Source of the DNA: Paenibacillus sp. FSL K6-0276
Lineage (GTDB): Bacteria; Bacillota; Bacilli; Paenibacillales; Paenibacillaceae
NCBI RefSeq assembly: GCF_037977235.1
Contig: NZ_CP150276.1
Coordinates: forward strand, 1,116,001 to 1,180,000
Length of the DNA: 64,000 bases
Direction of reading: 5' to 3'
Shown here: in pieces, positions 9,108-18,616 of the stretch
Layout of the letters: each line of letters begins with the position of its first letter
Position numbering within the stretch: the first letter of the stretch is position 1
Notes under the pieces: generated by a model
The model's database searches: none
Seen by the model: the letters and a program-made list of their open reading frames with translations, nothing else
What the model was told of the DNA's origin: nothing
Position numbers and translations under genes: made by a program

Positions 9108-9941
9108 ATGACGAATCAGAATACAGAGCCGCGTAAGCGGCTTTTAGCGCTGGATACATCAACTGCAGTATTAGGCGTGGCAGTTACAGAGGATGGAGAA
9201 CTATTGCATGAAATTAATGCTTCCGGAGAACGGAATCATTCGGTGCATTTGCTGCCGATCATAGAGCAGGCGCTGCAAGCTACGGGAACTACTGCTGCTA
9301 TGCTGGGCGGGATTTCAGTTGGTGTGGGTCCTGGATCTTATACGGGGACACGTATCGCGGTTACCGCTGCCAAAACGCTCGCATGGGCATGGAATGTCCC
9401 GGTAGTTGGTATTTCGAGTCTACATGCAGTGGCATGGGGGGGCTATCAAACGGCTCTCAAGAATAAGGCGCCAGAAGAGTTAGGACAAGCCAATGAGAAT
9501 AGTGGCTACGGGCCTGACTGGATCATTCCACTAATGGATGCACGTCGGGGTCAGGTGTACACAGGATTATTCGCCGCTGATGGAGATAGTGCACCCTGCC
9601 GTCTTGAACCTGATGCCATCCGCTTGATGACAGACTGGGTGGAGTATTTAGCAGAACGTTTAGAACAGGCGTCAGTCGAGGGGCGAAAGCCCGCTGTTCT
9701 ATGGTTTGTTGGGGAGACCGCTGTACATGGCAGTGAGGAATCGCTTCGCCCACTGACGGAACTTGGTACTTCTATAGCTGTTCCTTATGAACTGGAAGGC
9801 CGCTGGTCAGGATTTCTTGGAGAAGCGCGGCTGCAGGTAGAGAATGATGATATCCATAGTTTGATCCCTAACTATACTCAGATTACAGAAGCGGAGGCTA
9901 ATCTGCGGTCGAGCAGAGAAGGGGGCTTAAAGAAACGATGA
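9108..9941 (+). CDS. tsaB: TsaB, t6A synthesis scaffold subunit
   Basis: About 277 residues. The N-terminal LLALDTSTAVLGVAV and GVGPGSYTGTRIA motifs are those of TsaB (YeaZ/YdiC), a catalytically inactive ASKHA-fold partner of TsaD. An insertion in the middle (about residues 110-135) is poorly conserved. ATG at 9108 follows AAGGA; an upstream TTG in frame lies inside tsaE and is less likely. The stop overlaps the rimI start as ATGA, indicating translational coupling. Confidence 0.93.
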   Translation: MTNQNTEPRKRLLALDTSTAVLGVAVTEDGELLHEINASGERNHSVHLLPIIEQALQATGTTAAMLGGISVGVGPGSYTGTRIAVTAAKTLAWAWNVPVVGISSLHAVAWGGYQTALKNKAPEELGQANENSGYGPDWIIPLMDARRGQVYTGLFAADGDSAPCRLEPDAIRLMTDWVEYLAERLEQASVEGRKPAVLWFVGETAVHGSEESLRPLTELGTSIAVPYELEGRWSGFLGEARLQVENDDIHSLIPNYTQITEAEANLRSSREGGLKKR

Positions 9942-10456
9942 CGGAAGCGGAATCAATGAGAGTTCAGGAGGCTGAACTTGTTTTTCGTTTGATGAAGTTG
10001 GAGGATATCCCTGACATTCTTATCATTGAGCGGGAAGCCTTCACGATGCCTTGGACGGAGGAAGCTTTTCGAAACGAGCTGACACATAATCATTTTGCAA
10101 AATACATGGTCATGGAGCTGGCAGGTCGTATTATCGGCTATGCCGGTATGTGGGCCATCGTGGATGAGGCGCATGTGACGAATATAGCCTTGCTCGAAGC
10201 CTATCGTGGACGTAAGTGGGGCGAGCGCCTTCTCGAAGAGCTTATGAAGACAGCGTCTTATGTAGGCATGAAATCCATTACGCTTGAGGTAAGGGTATCG
10301 AACGAGGTAGCACAGAATTTATATCGTAAAAAAGGCTTTCGTTCTGCCGGCACACGCAAAGGATATTATTCCGATAATCGTGAGGATGCGCTCATTATGT
10401 GGGCGGATTTACCAGAGTACGAGGAGCATGGCAATATGGAAGGAAGCGTGACTTGA
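9938..10456 (+). CDS. rimI: Ribosomal protein S18 alanine N-acetyltransferase
   Basis: 172 residues with a GNAT fold: FRLMKLEDIPDILIIEREAF at the N-terminus, TNIALLEAYRGRKWGERLL as the acetyl-CoA pyrophosphate loop, and ITLEVRVSNEVAQNLYRKKG as motif B. In Firmicutes this gene (YdiD) lies between tsaB and tsaD, as here. It overlaps tsaB by four bases and ends one base before the tsaD start. Confidence 0.92.
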   Translation: MTEAESMRVQEAELVFRLMKLEDIPDILIIEREAFTMPWTEEAFRNELTHNHFAKYMVMELAGRIIGYAGMWAIVDEAHVTNIALLEAYRGRKWGERLLEELMKTASYVGMKSITLEVRVSNEVAQNLYRKKGFRSAGTRKGYYSDNREDALIMWADLPEYEEHGNMEGSVT

Positions 10457-10457
10457 A

Positions 10458-11507
10458 ATGAAGACAGAAACGGGCGCAGCTCAGCCTGTATTAATACTTG
10501 CTATTGAGACTAGTTGTGATGAAACATCGGTAGCCGTGGTCAAAAATGGCTCTGAAGTTTTATCCAACATCATCTCAAGTCAGATAGAGACACACCGCGC
10601 CTTCGGGGGTGTGGTACCAGAAGTAGCTTCTCGTAAGCATGTGGAAGTAATTACACTGGTGATAGAGGAAGCACTCGCTACAGCAGGGGTTACACCAGAT
10701 CAGTTGTCGGCGGTGGCGGTTACGCAAGGCCCAGGTTTGGTGGGGGCTTTACTTGTCGGGGTAGTAGCTGCCAAGAGTCTTGCCCTCGCATGGGGTAAGC
10801 CGTTAATTGGTACACATCATATTGCAGGACATATTTATGCTAACCGTTTAGTGGCAGAGTTGCAGTATCCATGCATGACACTAGTGGTGTCCGGCGGACA
10901 TACTGAACTGGTTCATATGGAGAGGGAGGGCGAGTTCCGGATTATTGGACGTACCCGTGATGATGCGGTAGGCGAAGCTTATGATAAAGTGGCACGGGCG
11001 CTTGGATTCCCTTATCCGGGCGGACCTCATGTGGATCGTCTAGCGCGCGAGGCGACTGAAGTCGTACCATTGCCACGAGTATGGCTGGAGCCAGATTCTT
11101 ATGATTTCAGCTTCAGTGGCCTGAAGTCGGCTGTGCTGAATGTTGTGAATCAGAGCAAAATGAAAGGTCTTACGCCGGATGTGGCAGGCATCGCCCGTGG
11201 GTTCCAAGAATCTGTGGTGGAGGTGCTGGTGGAGAAGGCGGTTCGTGCTGTTAAATCCACTAACTCCAAGCAATTGTTGTTGTGCGGTGGTGTTGCAGCA
11301 AATGCTGGACTGCGCTCGGCATTGATCTCGCGCTGTGAAGCAGAGGGTATTGAGCTAATTATTCCACCTCCGGTATATTGCACAGATAATGCAGCTATGA
11401 TTGGAGCTGCTGCATATGTGAAGTGGCAGCATGACGGCGGTACGCCGCTGGATATGGTTGCAGACCCTGGATTCTCACTAGAACAATGGTCTGTATCCGC
11501 CTATTGA
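10458..11507 (+). CDS. tsaD: TsaD, tRNA threonylcarbamoyltransferase
   Basis: 349 residues, full length for TsaD/YgjD/Gcp. Hallmarks are ILAIETSCDETSVAVV, the metal-binding VPEVASRKHVE (HxxxH begins here) and GTHHIAGHIYAN, VSGGHTELV, and DNAAMIGAAAY near the C-terminus. It transfers the threonylcarbamoyl group from TC-AMP to tRNA A37. It ends the tsaEB-rimI-tsaD operon; the next transcript starts with T-box leaders for leuA. Confidence 0.96.
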   Translation: MKTETGAAQPVLILAIETSCDETSVAVVKNGSEVLSNIISSQIETHRAFGGVVPEVASRKHVEVITLVIEEALATAGVTPDQLSAVAVTQGPGLVGALLVGVVAAKSLALAWGKPLIGTHHIAGHIYANRLVAELQYPCMTLVVSGGHTELVHMEREGEFRIIGRTRDDAVGEAYDKVARALGFPYPGGPHVDRLAREATEVVPLPRVWLEPDSYDFSFSGLKSAVLNVVNQSKMKGLTPDVAGIARGFQESVVEVLVEKAVRAVKSTNSKQLLLCGGVAANAGLRSALISRCEAEGIELIIPPPVYCTDNAAMIGAAAYVKWQHDGGTPLDMVADPGFSLEQWSVSAY

Positions 11508-11555
11508 CATCTTTTTGATCGAGCGAGTATAATCAATTCAATTATACAAGGAAAC

Positions 11556-11866
11556 GCGATGAGCGGAAGTAGTAAGGATACTCCGGGATAAGAGAGCTGC
11601 GGGTTGGTGCGACGCAGTCGAAGGGGACCTGAACTCGTCTGGGAGCGGAGCGGTGGAAGCAATATCCGGCAAGCATCAAGTCGGAACTTCTGTACATCGC
11701 CTACGGGTAACCTCCGTGATAGGGTGGTCGAGTACTTAGCATATTCGACCGTAGAGTGGATGTTCAAGTGGAACGGCAATAATTAGCCAGTACAGGGCAT
11801 CAACAAGAGTGGTACCGCGAAGGTTAACAGCCTGTCGTCTCTTGAATGAGATGGCAGGCTTTTTTG
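11556..11866 (+). promoter_or_regulatory. T-box leader 1, probably leucine-specific
   Basis: Contains all core elements: stem I with AGAGAGCTGC and GGTGCGACGCAG, a specifier loop GAACTC with CTC (leucine) at 11634-11636, the T-box AGAGTGGTACCGCG at 11806-11819, and a terminator hairpin AGCCTGTC/GGCAGGCT plus T run at about 11828-11866. Uncharged tRNA-Leu should bind and favour the antiterminator. It is the first of two in series before leuA. Confidence 0.9.
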
Positions 11867-11904
11867 TATGGATTTAGAGTGGTGAGTAACTTATATGTAA
11901 CACG

Positions 11905-12196
11905 CAAGGAACGGGAGTAGTAGAGAACGATGGTGAACAGAGAGCTGCGGGGTGGTGCGACGCAGTCACCGGATTTCTTGAATCTCGCCCGGGAGCGGAG
12001 CGGCGGAATGAAGAGTACGCTGCCTACGGCTGTCCCCGTTATAGGACCTTTCCGGATATACTGGCATAACCAGGATGGCCCGGGAAGAAGAGCTGGGCGC
12101 AGCTTAACGGCTTGAATATTTATAGCCTATGCGTCAAAAAGAGTGGTACCGCGGAGGGGTAACCCGCCGTCTCTTTATTAGAGACGGCGGGTTTTT
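11905..12196 (+). promoter_or_regulatory. T-box leader 2, probably leucine-specific
   Basis: Stem I shows AGAGAGCTGC and GGTGCGACGCAG. The specifier loop reads GAATCTC; aligned from its 3' side with leader 1 the codon is CTC (Leu, 11984-11986), with TCT (Ser) as the alternative if counted from the 5' side. The T-box AGAGTGGTACCGCGG is at 12140-12154 and a perfect 13-bp terminator stem lies at 12161-12193, followed by T residues. leuA begins 220 bp later. Confidence 0.88.
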
Positions 12197-12415
12197 GCGT
12201 TCTTGTAGAAGCAGATCGGGTTACGAGCTGATGACTACATAGGACACCAAGAGTGAACATTCTGCACATTCCAAATGATGCAGAGGATTCATTCGTATCA
12301 GCTGCCGGCAGCAGTGGGTGGGATATTGGCAGGACCACAAGTCGACGTGTGGCTCTGCACTGAACCAGAAGATGGGTGTGAGAAATCTAATTAGAGGAAA
12401 ACAGGAGGAATTCAG

Positions 12416-13951
12416 ATGATTATTCCAGTAAAGAATCGTATACAAATTTTCGATACGACACTGCGTGACGGTGAACAGGCTCCGGGTGCAAGTCTGACCC
12501 CAGAGCAAAAAATACTGCTGGCCTATAAGCTCGCAGATCTGGGTGTTGATGTGATGGAACCTGGATTTCCAATATCGAGCCCTGGTGATTTTGCAGCAGT
12601 ACAGACGATTTCGCGTAAGGTACGAAATGTGGAAATATGCGGTTTTGCACGGGCGGTTAAAGGGGATATCGACGCGGCAGTCCGGGCAACCCAAGATGCT
12701 GACCGCCGGCGGATTCACCTGTTCATCTCCTCTTCTGATATTCATTTGCAGCATCAATTGCGTATGAGCAGAGCTGAAGTCGTAGCCAAAGCCCGTGAGA
12801 TGACTGCTTATGCGCGTCAATTTAGTGATGTAGTTGAATTCACAGCTATGGATGCTGCGCGGACAGGAATAGATGATCTGATTGAAATGGTTGAAGCTGT
12901 TATTGAGGAAGGAGCCTCTATTATCAATCTGCCGGATACTGTCGGATACGCATTGCCACATGAATATGGGGAGATGTTCCGGCGAGTACGGCAGGGAGCA
13001 AGACGCGGCGACACGGTAAGCTATAGTGCCCACTGTCATAACGATTTGGGGCTGGCTGTAGCCAACAGCCTGGCAGCGATTGCTGGAGGAGCGACTCAAA
13101 TAGAAGTGACTGTTAATGGGGTGGGTGAACGTACAGGGAACTGCGCACTAGAGGAGCTTGTGATGGCACTCGAAACCCGCGGCGATGCGATTGGGGCAGA
13201 AACAGGCATTGTGCTGGATAAACTGTATGATACTTCGCGGCTGATTAGCGGAGCGATGCATTTTCCAATCGCCTATAACAAGCCAGTCGTCGGAAGAAAT
13301 GCCTTCCAACATGAGTCTGGAATTCATCAGGATGGTTTGCTGAAGGATCGCAGCACTTATGAGATTATGGACCCAGAACGGCTGGGTATCCCGCGCAGCA
13401 TGATCATTCTGGGCAAGCATTCTGGCAGACATGCGCTGAAGGACCGGGCGGCGAAGTATGGGATTACCTTAGAGCCTAAAGAGCTGGATGCACTGTATGA
13501 ATCATTCAAAGAGACAGCTGACCGTCAAAAGGTTGTCAGTGATGACCAACTACTGCAAATGGTGAGCAGTACAACTGGACAGCAGGCTCAGGTCTATGAA
13601 CTGGGTGAGGTTCAGGTATTGGCAGGTAGTGCCCAGCGCCGGGTAGCCGCGGTTACAGTTCGCCATTTGAAGTCTGGACAGGAAACCTCTCATACCAGTA
13701 CTGGGGATGGTCCGCTTGAGGCCATTATCGCCGCTATTGGGCAAGGGATTTCAGAGGACATCGACTTTGCGGGGCTTGAGCTACATTCACTCGGAAGTGG
13801 AGAGAACGCCCAAGCAGAGGCGGCAGTGATGGTAGAGTGGGAAGGCCTTAAATTTAGAGGTACAGCTACTCATCAAGATATTATCATGGCGGCAGGGATT
13901 GCCTATATTGCAGCCTGTAACGCTGCGCTGCTTTCTACACAGATCGTTTGA
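12416..13951 (+). CDS. leuA: 2-isopropylmalate synthase
   Basis: 511 residues, type 1 LeuA. The TIM barrel shows IFDTTLRDGEQAPGASL, HCHNDLGLAVANS (metal ligands), VNGVGERTGNCALEE and HESGIHQDG. The C-terminal LeuA dimer domain (about 380-505) is the leucine feedback site. The enzyme condenses acetyl-CoA and 2-ketoisovalerate, the first committed step of leucine synthesis. ATG at 12416 follows CAGGAGGAATTC. Two leucine-type T-box leaders precede it and a terminator follows at once, so it is transcribed alone, away from the usual ilv-leu cluster. Confidence 0.95.
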   Translation: MIIPVKNRIQIFDTTLRDGEQAPGASLTPEQKILLAYKLADLGVDVMEPGFPISSPGDFAAVQTISRKVRNVEICGFARAVKGDIDAAVRATQDADRRRIHLFISSSDIHLQHQLRMSRAEVVAKAREMTAYARQFSDVVEFTAMDAARTGIDDLIEMVEAVIEEGASIINLPDTVGYALPHEYGEMFRRVRQGARRGDTVSYSAHCHNDLGLAVANSLAAIAGGATQIEVTVNGVGERTGNCALEELVMALETRGDAIGAETGIVLDKLYDTSRLISGAMHFPIAYNKPVVGRNAFQHESGIHQDGLLKDRSTYEIMDPERLGIPRSMIILGKHSGRHALKDRAAKYGITLEPKELDALYESFKETADRQKVVSDDQLLQMVSSTTGQQAQVYELGEVQVLAGSAQRRVAAVTVRHLKSGQETSHTSTGDGPLEAIIAAIGQGISEDIDFAGLELHSLGSGENAQAEAAVMVEWEGLKFRGTATHQDIIMAAGIAYIAACNAALLSTQIV

Positions 13952-13961
13952 TATGTGACGT

Positions 13962-13999
13962 ACCTGCTGTCTGATTTAGAGATAGCGGGTTCTTTTTTA
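13962..13999 (+). terminator. Terminator after leuA
   Basis: ACCTGCTGTCT pairs with AGATAGCGGGT, followed by TTCTTTTTT. Confidence 0.75.
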
Positions 14000-14044
14000 G
14001 CGTATAATGAAGGGTTCTTGGAGCGATTACGTCTTTTGTCAAGT

Positions 14045-14303
14045 TGTGGACAACGTTATCCACATATTCTGTCTGAGTTGTGTAAAAAGTGCGTAAAATC
14101 AGCAATGTCGGCACTTTTTAAAATGGCCTTATAACCATTTTTTTTAGCAATGAAACCTTGTGGGAATTGTGGATAATGTGGATAATTCGGTGGATAATAA
14201 TTCCTGGGAATTGAAAATACCGATTTAACGCATAAAAAAAGCCCCTAAGGGGCTTTTTTAGTAGGAAGTTATACACGAAACCTGTGTATAGAGTTGTGGA
14301 TAA
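14045..14303. other. DnaA-box cluster
   Basis: Four perfect DnaA boxes (TTATCCACA or its complement) lie at 14056-14064, 14168-14176, 14177-14185 and 14295-14303. Near matches are at 14045-14053 (TGTGGACAA), 14189-14197 (GGTGGATAA) and 14269-14277 (TTATACACG). The region is AT-rich and lies between the 3' ends of leuA and the ABC-F gene, so it is not a promoter region. It could titrate or organise DnaA. Confidence 0.75.
14232..14260. terminator. Bidirectional terminator between leuA and the ABC-F gene
   Basis: A run of A, GCCCC-TAAG-GGGC, then a run of T. It would work on either strand and sits inside the DnaA-box cluster. Confidence 0.8.
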
Positions 14304-14357
14304 CTAATTATGAACAAATCGGGAACTGTGAAAAAATATTTATGAAGTGGATTTACA

Positions 14358-16298
14358 TTATTCGTCAGCAAGGATTTCCCATTCGTTAAATAAATCGGTA
14401 AGTTGAGTTTTTTTGTTCTTCAGGTCCTCTTCATGACCTTGAAGTGCTAAATAATCCTGATAAACTTCAGGTTTAGTCATTTCATTCTCTATAAAAGCGA
14501 TCGATTCTTCTAGTGAGGCAATACCCTCCTCAAGCTCAGCGATACGCCGCTTCCGGTTACGCTCTTCACGCTTGGCTTGCTTGTCCGCTTCGAAGGAGGA
14601 AACAGCGTTTTTTTCAGGAACAACAGCATCCTTGTTAACGTTCTTTGAGGCTAATTCGGCGGCATCTTTCGCGATCTCTTCTAATTCTCGTTTTTTCTCG
14701 ATATAGTCATCGTAGTTGCCGAGGTATTGGTCGATCCCCTCGGGATGAAGCTCAAGAACGCGTTCAGCCATTTTGTTGAGGAAATAACGGTCATGCGAAA
14801 TGAAGAGCAAAGTGCCTTCGAAATCGATTAAAGCTGATTCCAGAACCTCACGACTGATCAAATCCAAATGGTTGGTTGGCTCATCGAGAATGAGCATATT
14901 TGCGCCGCGCAACATGAGCTTCGATAGCGCAACTCGCGCTTTTTCGCCGCCGCTCAGAGCAGAGATCTTCTTAAGAACATCTTCACCGCTGAAGAGAAAG
15001 TTGCCTAGGATCGTACGAATTCTGGCTTCCTCAATCATTGGATATTCACTCCACAGTTCTTCCATTACTGTATTCTTTGGATTGAGGCGGGTCTGTTCCT
15101 GATCATAATAAGCGACCTTTACTTTAGTGCCCCAATTCACGGTTCCAGCGGAAGGCTCACGAGTTCCGGTCATACACTGCAGCAGTGTGGATTTTCCGAT
15201 ACCATTGGGACCGATGAGCGCAGCGGTTTCTCCCCGTCGCAGTTCAAAAGAAGCGTCCTTAAATAAAGGTGGCCCATCATTAAAGGCAACTGCTACATTA
15301 CGAACTTGTAGTACCTCTTTACCAGACATGAAGTCTGGCTCGAAGGAGAAGCTAGCTTTCTTCAAATCTCCCATCGGCCGATCAATGCGGTCCATTTTCT
15401 CAAGCGCTTTGCGTCTGCTCTGCGCACGTTTCGTGGTAGATGCTCGCACAATATTTTTCTGTACGAAATCTTCCATTCTTGAGATTTCATCCTGTTGTTT
15501 CTCATACTGCTTCATCCGTGCTTCATATTCGGCAGCCTTCAAATCTACATACCGGCTGTAATTGCCTGTATAACGCCGAGATTGATGACGCTCGATCTCT
15601 ACAATAGTAGTCACAAGCCGGTCCAGGAAATAACGGTCATGAGATACAACCAAAATTCCACCGGCATAACTGCGAAGATAATCCTCGAGCCAAGTCAATG
15701 TTTCGATATCCAGATGGTTAGTCGGCTCATCCAGCATAAGAAGATCCGGAGCCTGAAGCAAAATACGGGCTAATGCCAGTCTCGTCTTTTGACCTCCACT
15801 AAGTGTGGAAATTGGTGTATCCGGTGGGAACTCGCCGAAGCCCATGCCGTGCAGGACACTGCGGATTCGTGTATTCATTTCATAACCGCCATGATCCTTG
15901 AACCAATCTGATCGGCGGGCATAGCGTTCGAGAAGTTCTTCGTATCGTTTTGGGTCTTCTGCCAGCTTAGGATCAGCAATGCTTACTTCCATCTCTCTTA
16001 GCTCAGCTTCGGCTTCGATTAACGGTGCGAAAACTGCCATCATTTCTTCGTGAATGGTTTTGTCGGATTGCAGTCCGCTATTTTGGGCTAAGTACCCGAT
16101 TGTAGTTTCTTTTGATTTATGAATTTGACCGCTGTCATAGGACATTTCACCGGCCAGAATTTGTAGGAAAGTTGATTTTCCGGCACCATTAACACCCACG
16201 AGTCCAACACGTTCCTTTTCATTCACCTGCAGGCTTATGCCGTCTAGTACGTTCTGTATACCATATGATTTTGTAATTCCTGTCGCTTGAAGAAGCAT
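14358..16298 (-). CDS. ABC-F family ATPase (YdiF-like)
   Basis: About 646 residues with two ABC domains and no membrane segments. Walker A motifs are GVNGAGKST and GPNGIGKST; signature motifs LSGGQKTRLALARILL and LSGGEKARVALSKLML; Walker B LLMLDEPTNHLD and LILDEPTNHLD. The linker between them (about 240-320) and a C-terminal coiled coil rich in K and E fit the ABC-F class, which acts on ribosomes rather than in transport. The start at 16298 has GGTGGAGG upstream; a longer frame to 16361 has no site. Location next to tsaD, moaC and tat genes matches Bacillus YdiF, though here it is on the opposite strand. Confidence 0.92.
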   Translation of the reverse strand: MLLQATGITKSYGIQNVLDGISLQVNEKERVGLVGVNGAGKSTFLQILAGEMSYDSGQIHKSKETTIGYLAQNSGLQSDKTIHEEMMAVFAPLIEAEAELREMEVSIADPKLAEDPKRYEELLERYARRSDWFKDHGGYEMNTRIRSVLHGMGFGEFPPDTPISTLSGGQKTRLALARILLQAPDLLMLDEPTNHLDIETLTWLEDYLRSYAGGILVVSHDRYFLDRLVTTIVEIERHQSRRYTGNYSRYVDLKAAEYEARMKQYEKQQDEISRMEDFVQKNIVRASTTKRAQSRRKALEKMDRIDRPMGDLKKASFSFEPDFMSGKEVLQVRNVAVAFNDGPPLFKDASFELRRGETAALIGPNGIGKSTLLQCMTGTREPSAGTVNWGTKVKVAYYDQEQTRLNPKNTVMEELWSEYPMIEEARIRTILGNFLFSGEDVLKKISALSGGEKARVALSKLMLRGANMLILDEPTNHLDLISREVLESALIDFEGTLLFISHDRYFLNKMAERVLELHPEGIDQYLGNYDDYIEKKRELEEIAKDAAELASKNVNKDAVVPEKNAVSSFEADKQAKREERNRKRRIAELEEGIASLEESIAFIENEMTKPEVYQDYLALQGHEEDLKNKKTQLTDLFNEWEILADE

Positions 16299-16542
16299 AA
16301 CGATGAAACCTCCACCCTTGCATATTTCGCCTTGGCATTTATACCTCAGCCGTATGAACAACTTATTCTATAGTTTACATGAAAAGCGTTTCCCAAGCGA
16401 GAGTTCGATATATCGGAAGTAGGGAATAGTAACATAGTCGGGAAACACAGTCCTCTCCACCTTGGCGAACCGGGGAGAAGAGTGGTAAACTGGATTTACA
16501 AACAAGGATAAGCTTGGGATAAATATATGGGGGTGGCCGACG

Positions 16543-17178
16543 ATGTCAAGTAAGGAGTCGGTGATCTCCAAAGTAAAGCAAGAACTAAGAACAGAGAAGA
16601 CCATCGCCCGAAACGAGCTCTCCTCGGACCAGAGAAGGGAACTGTCTTTTCTGGTCTGCAAGCATGCGTCAGAGTGGCTGGAGACGAAGGATATAGCCTC
16701 ACTGATGGCTTATATGTCATTCCGCTCTGAACTCGATACCAACGCGCTTATTACACAGGCGTGGAAGGACCAGCGTAGGGTATTGCTGCCGCGTGTCATT
16801 CCAGCAAGTGGTGAAATGAGTGTCCATAGGGTGAACGCGTGGAGCGAGCTTGAGCCGGGGGCGTATGGTATCCATGAACCTATTGTATCCGGCAAAGATT
16901 CACAAGATATTGAAGTTATTACACTACCAGATGTTGTGTTTGTTCCGGGGCTAGCTTTTGATCTTCAGGGTGGTAGGCTTGGTTACGGCCGAGGATACTA
17001 TGATCGACTGCGTGCGTCTTGGGTGAAGGAAGAGTATGCGGCTGGGAAGCCCTCTGTTTGGATCGGGTTAGCCTATGGCATGCAGCTGGTTCCGAAGGTG
17101 CCCATGGATGAGCATGATGCCTTTATGGACATGCTGATTACTGAAAATGGCATAGTACACTGCCAAAAAGGAGAGTGA
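16543..17178 (+). CDS. 5-formyltetrahydrofolate cyclo-ligase
   Basis: 211 residues. The N-terminal basic helix (KVKQELRTEKTIARNEL), the DVVFVPGLAFDLQGGRLGYG strand-loop and the GYGRGYYDR phosphate-binding motif identify the enzyme that converts 5-formyl-THF to 5,10-methenyl-THF with ATP. ATG at 16543 follows GGGGGTGG. moaC starts three bases after its stop, so folate and molybdopterin genes are co-transcribed here. Confidence 0.92.
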   Translation: MSSKESVISKVKQELRTEKTIARNELSSDQRRELSFLVCKHASEWLETKDIASLMAYMSFRSELDTNALITQAWKDQRRVLLPRVIPASGEMSVHRVNAWSELEPGAYGIHEPIVSGKDSQDIEVITLPDVVFVPGLAFDLQGGRLGYGRGYYDRLRASWVKEEYAAGKPSVWIGLAYGMQLVPKVPMDEHDAFMDMLITENGIVHCQKGE

Positions 17179-17181
17179 GCC

Positions 17182-17655
17182 GTGGAATTGACCCATTTTA
17201 ACGAGCAGGGAAGGGCTCGTATGGTGGATGTGAGCGAAAAGGAGATTACAAAGCGGACAGCTGTCGCGCGGAGTAAGATCAAGATGGCTGCTGAGACACT
17301 TTGCGCCATCAAGGGAGGCAAGATCAGTAAGGGAGACGTACTTGCCGTTGCTCAGATTGCTGGGATAATGGCAGCCAAGAAGACGTCTGACTGGATTCCG
17401 ATGTGCCATCCGCTCCCACTTACCGGTATTGATATCAGCTTCTCCGATAACAGCGAAGATGAACTTTATATAGAAGCAACAGTCCATACTACAGGAAAGA
17501 CCGGAGTTGAAATGGAGGCATTGACCGCTGTTTCTGCCTCAGCACTTACGGTGTACGACATGTGTAAGGCTATTCAGAAGGACATGATTATCGGACCAAC
17601 GTTCTTAGTCTCTAAAAGCGGGGGCAAGAATGGAGATTACGCGCTTGAACAATGA
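17182..17655 (+). CDS. moaC: MoaC, cyclic pyranopterin monophosphate synthase
   Basis: 157 residues. [12 protein letters not shown], the substrate site [26 protein letters not shown] and [11 protein letters not shown] are diagnostic. It acts with MoaA in the first step of molybdenum cofactor synthesis. GTG start at 17182 with AAAAAGGAG upstream, three bases after the cyclo-ligase stop. Confidence 0.96.
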   Translation: MELTHFNEQGRARMVDVSEKEITKRTAVARSKIKMAAETLCAIKGGKISKGDVLAVAQIAGIMAAKKTSDWIPMCHPLPLTGIDISFSDNSEDELYIEATVHTTGKTGVEMEALTAVSASALTVYDMCKAIQKDMIIGPTFLVSKSGGKNGDYALEQ

Positions 17656-17734
17656 TCAGAGCTAACGTTCGATGCGCTGAAGCAAATGGGCTGCACTGTA
17701 CAGCCAATTATACATAGAGAGGGAGGACAAACCT

Positions 17735-18220
17735 ATGGCGTGGAAAACAGCAATCCTAACGGCCAGCGATAAAGGGGCCAGGGGCGAACGGGAAGACACG
17801 AGCGCCCAGGTTATTCGGGAGCTGGTGGAAGAGGAGCTTGGGGGCGAGATCATTGAATACCGGATCGTTCCCGATGAACAAGATGAGATTATCGCAGCTT
17901 TGATAGAACTGACGGATTATTTTCAGGCCGATTTAGTGTTGACTACGGGAGGTACGGATCTAGCGATACGTGATGTGACTCCGGAGGCTACTCGGCGTGT
18001 TATTGAACGGGAAGTACCTGGACTTTCAGAAGCGATGCGAAGTACGGTGATGCAAAAGAACCGTGCGGTGATGCTTTTCCGCGGGATATGTGGTATTCGT
18101 GGACGCACGTTGATTGTCAACTTACCGGGCACACCGAAGGGTGTTCATGAGAATTTGGCAGCCATTATGGATCAATTACCGGAAGCATTACTCATGGTAA
18201 CTGGCCAATACCGCCAATAA
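17735..18220 (+). CDS. MogA/MoaB family molybdopterin protein
   Basis: 161 residues. TASDKGARGEREDTS at the N-terminus, TTGGTDLAIRDVTPEATR in the centre and IVNLPGTPKGVHENL near the end are the conserved pieces of this family, which binds molybdopterin and in MogA adenylylates it. The usual TTGGTG has D in place of the last G here, a minor variation. ATG follows GAGGGAGGA. It is 79 bp after moaC and probably in the same operon. Confidence 0.92.
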   Translation: MAWKTAILTASDKGARGEREDTSAQVIRELVEEELGGEIIEYRIVPDEQDEIIAALIELTDYFQADLVLTTGGTDLAIRDVTPEATRRVIEREVPGLSEAMRSTVMQKNRAVMLFRGICGIRGRTLIVNLPGTPKGVHENLAAIMDQLPEALLMVTGQYRQ

Positions 18221-18357
18221 CATTGTCATATTCTTGTCACGTCACAATGATAAACTATTTATAGAAGATAGTGGATGTAACTGTGACATAAGTTATGGTA
18301 TTATTAGATTATCGTAAACGATACCATGATCGGATAGACGGACAAGGAGGAATAATA

Positions 18358-18600
18358 ATGTTTAGTGGAATTGGTACTCCTGGTATTATCTTGTTGGTTA
18401 TACTGGCACTGCTCCTCTTTGGCCCGAACAAACTGCCAGAGTTAGGCCGCGCAGTTGGACGAACCTTCCGTGAATTTAAGGAAGGCGCACGTGAAATCAT
18501 CGGTGATGGTGATCCGGTGAAGAAGAGCGAAGCTCCTGTGCCGACGGCCCCGCAGACGGTCGCTGCAGATATTCCTCAGGACAAACGCCTGCCGGAATAA
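18358..18600 (+). CDS. tatA: TatA, twin-arginine translocase pore subunit
   Basis: 80 residues: one N-terminal membrane helix (GTPGIILLVILALLLFGPN) with the FGP hinge, an amphipathic helix (KLPELGRAVGRTFREFKEG) and a charged tail. It oligomerises to move folded proteins across the membrane. ATG at 18358 follows AAGGAGGAATAAT; the frame extends upstream to 18295 but no site supports that. Confidence 0.95.
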   Translation: MFSGIGTPGIILLVILALLLFGPNKLPELGRAVGRTFREFKEGAREIIGDGDPVKKSEAPVPTAPQTVAADIPQDKRLPE

Positions 18601-18616
18601 TAAAAGGTTTAACAAT

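Noticed and set aside
12221..13099. 292-codon minus-strand frame across leuA and its leader
   Set aside because: Overlaps a clear leuA with conserved motifs and has low-complexity, Cys-rich composition.
18231..18260. TTGT-CACGTC-ACAA dyad before tatA as a Rex operator
   Set aside because: It does not match the Rex pattern TTGTGAA-N6-TTCACAA and no rex gene is present nearby.
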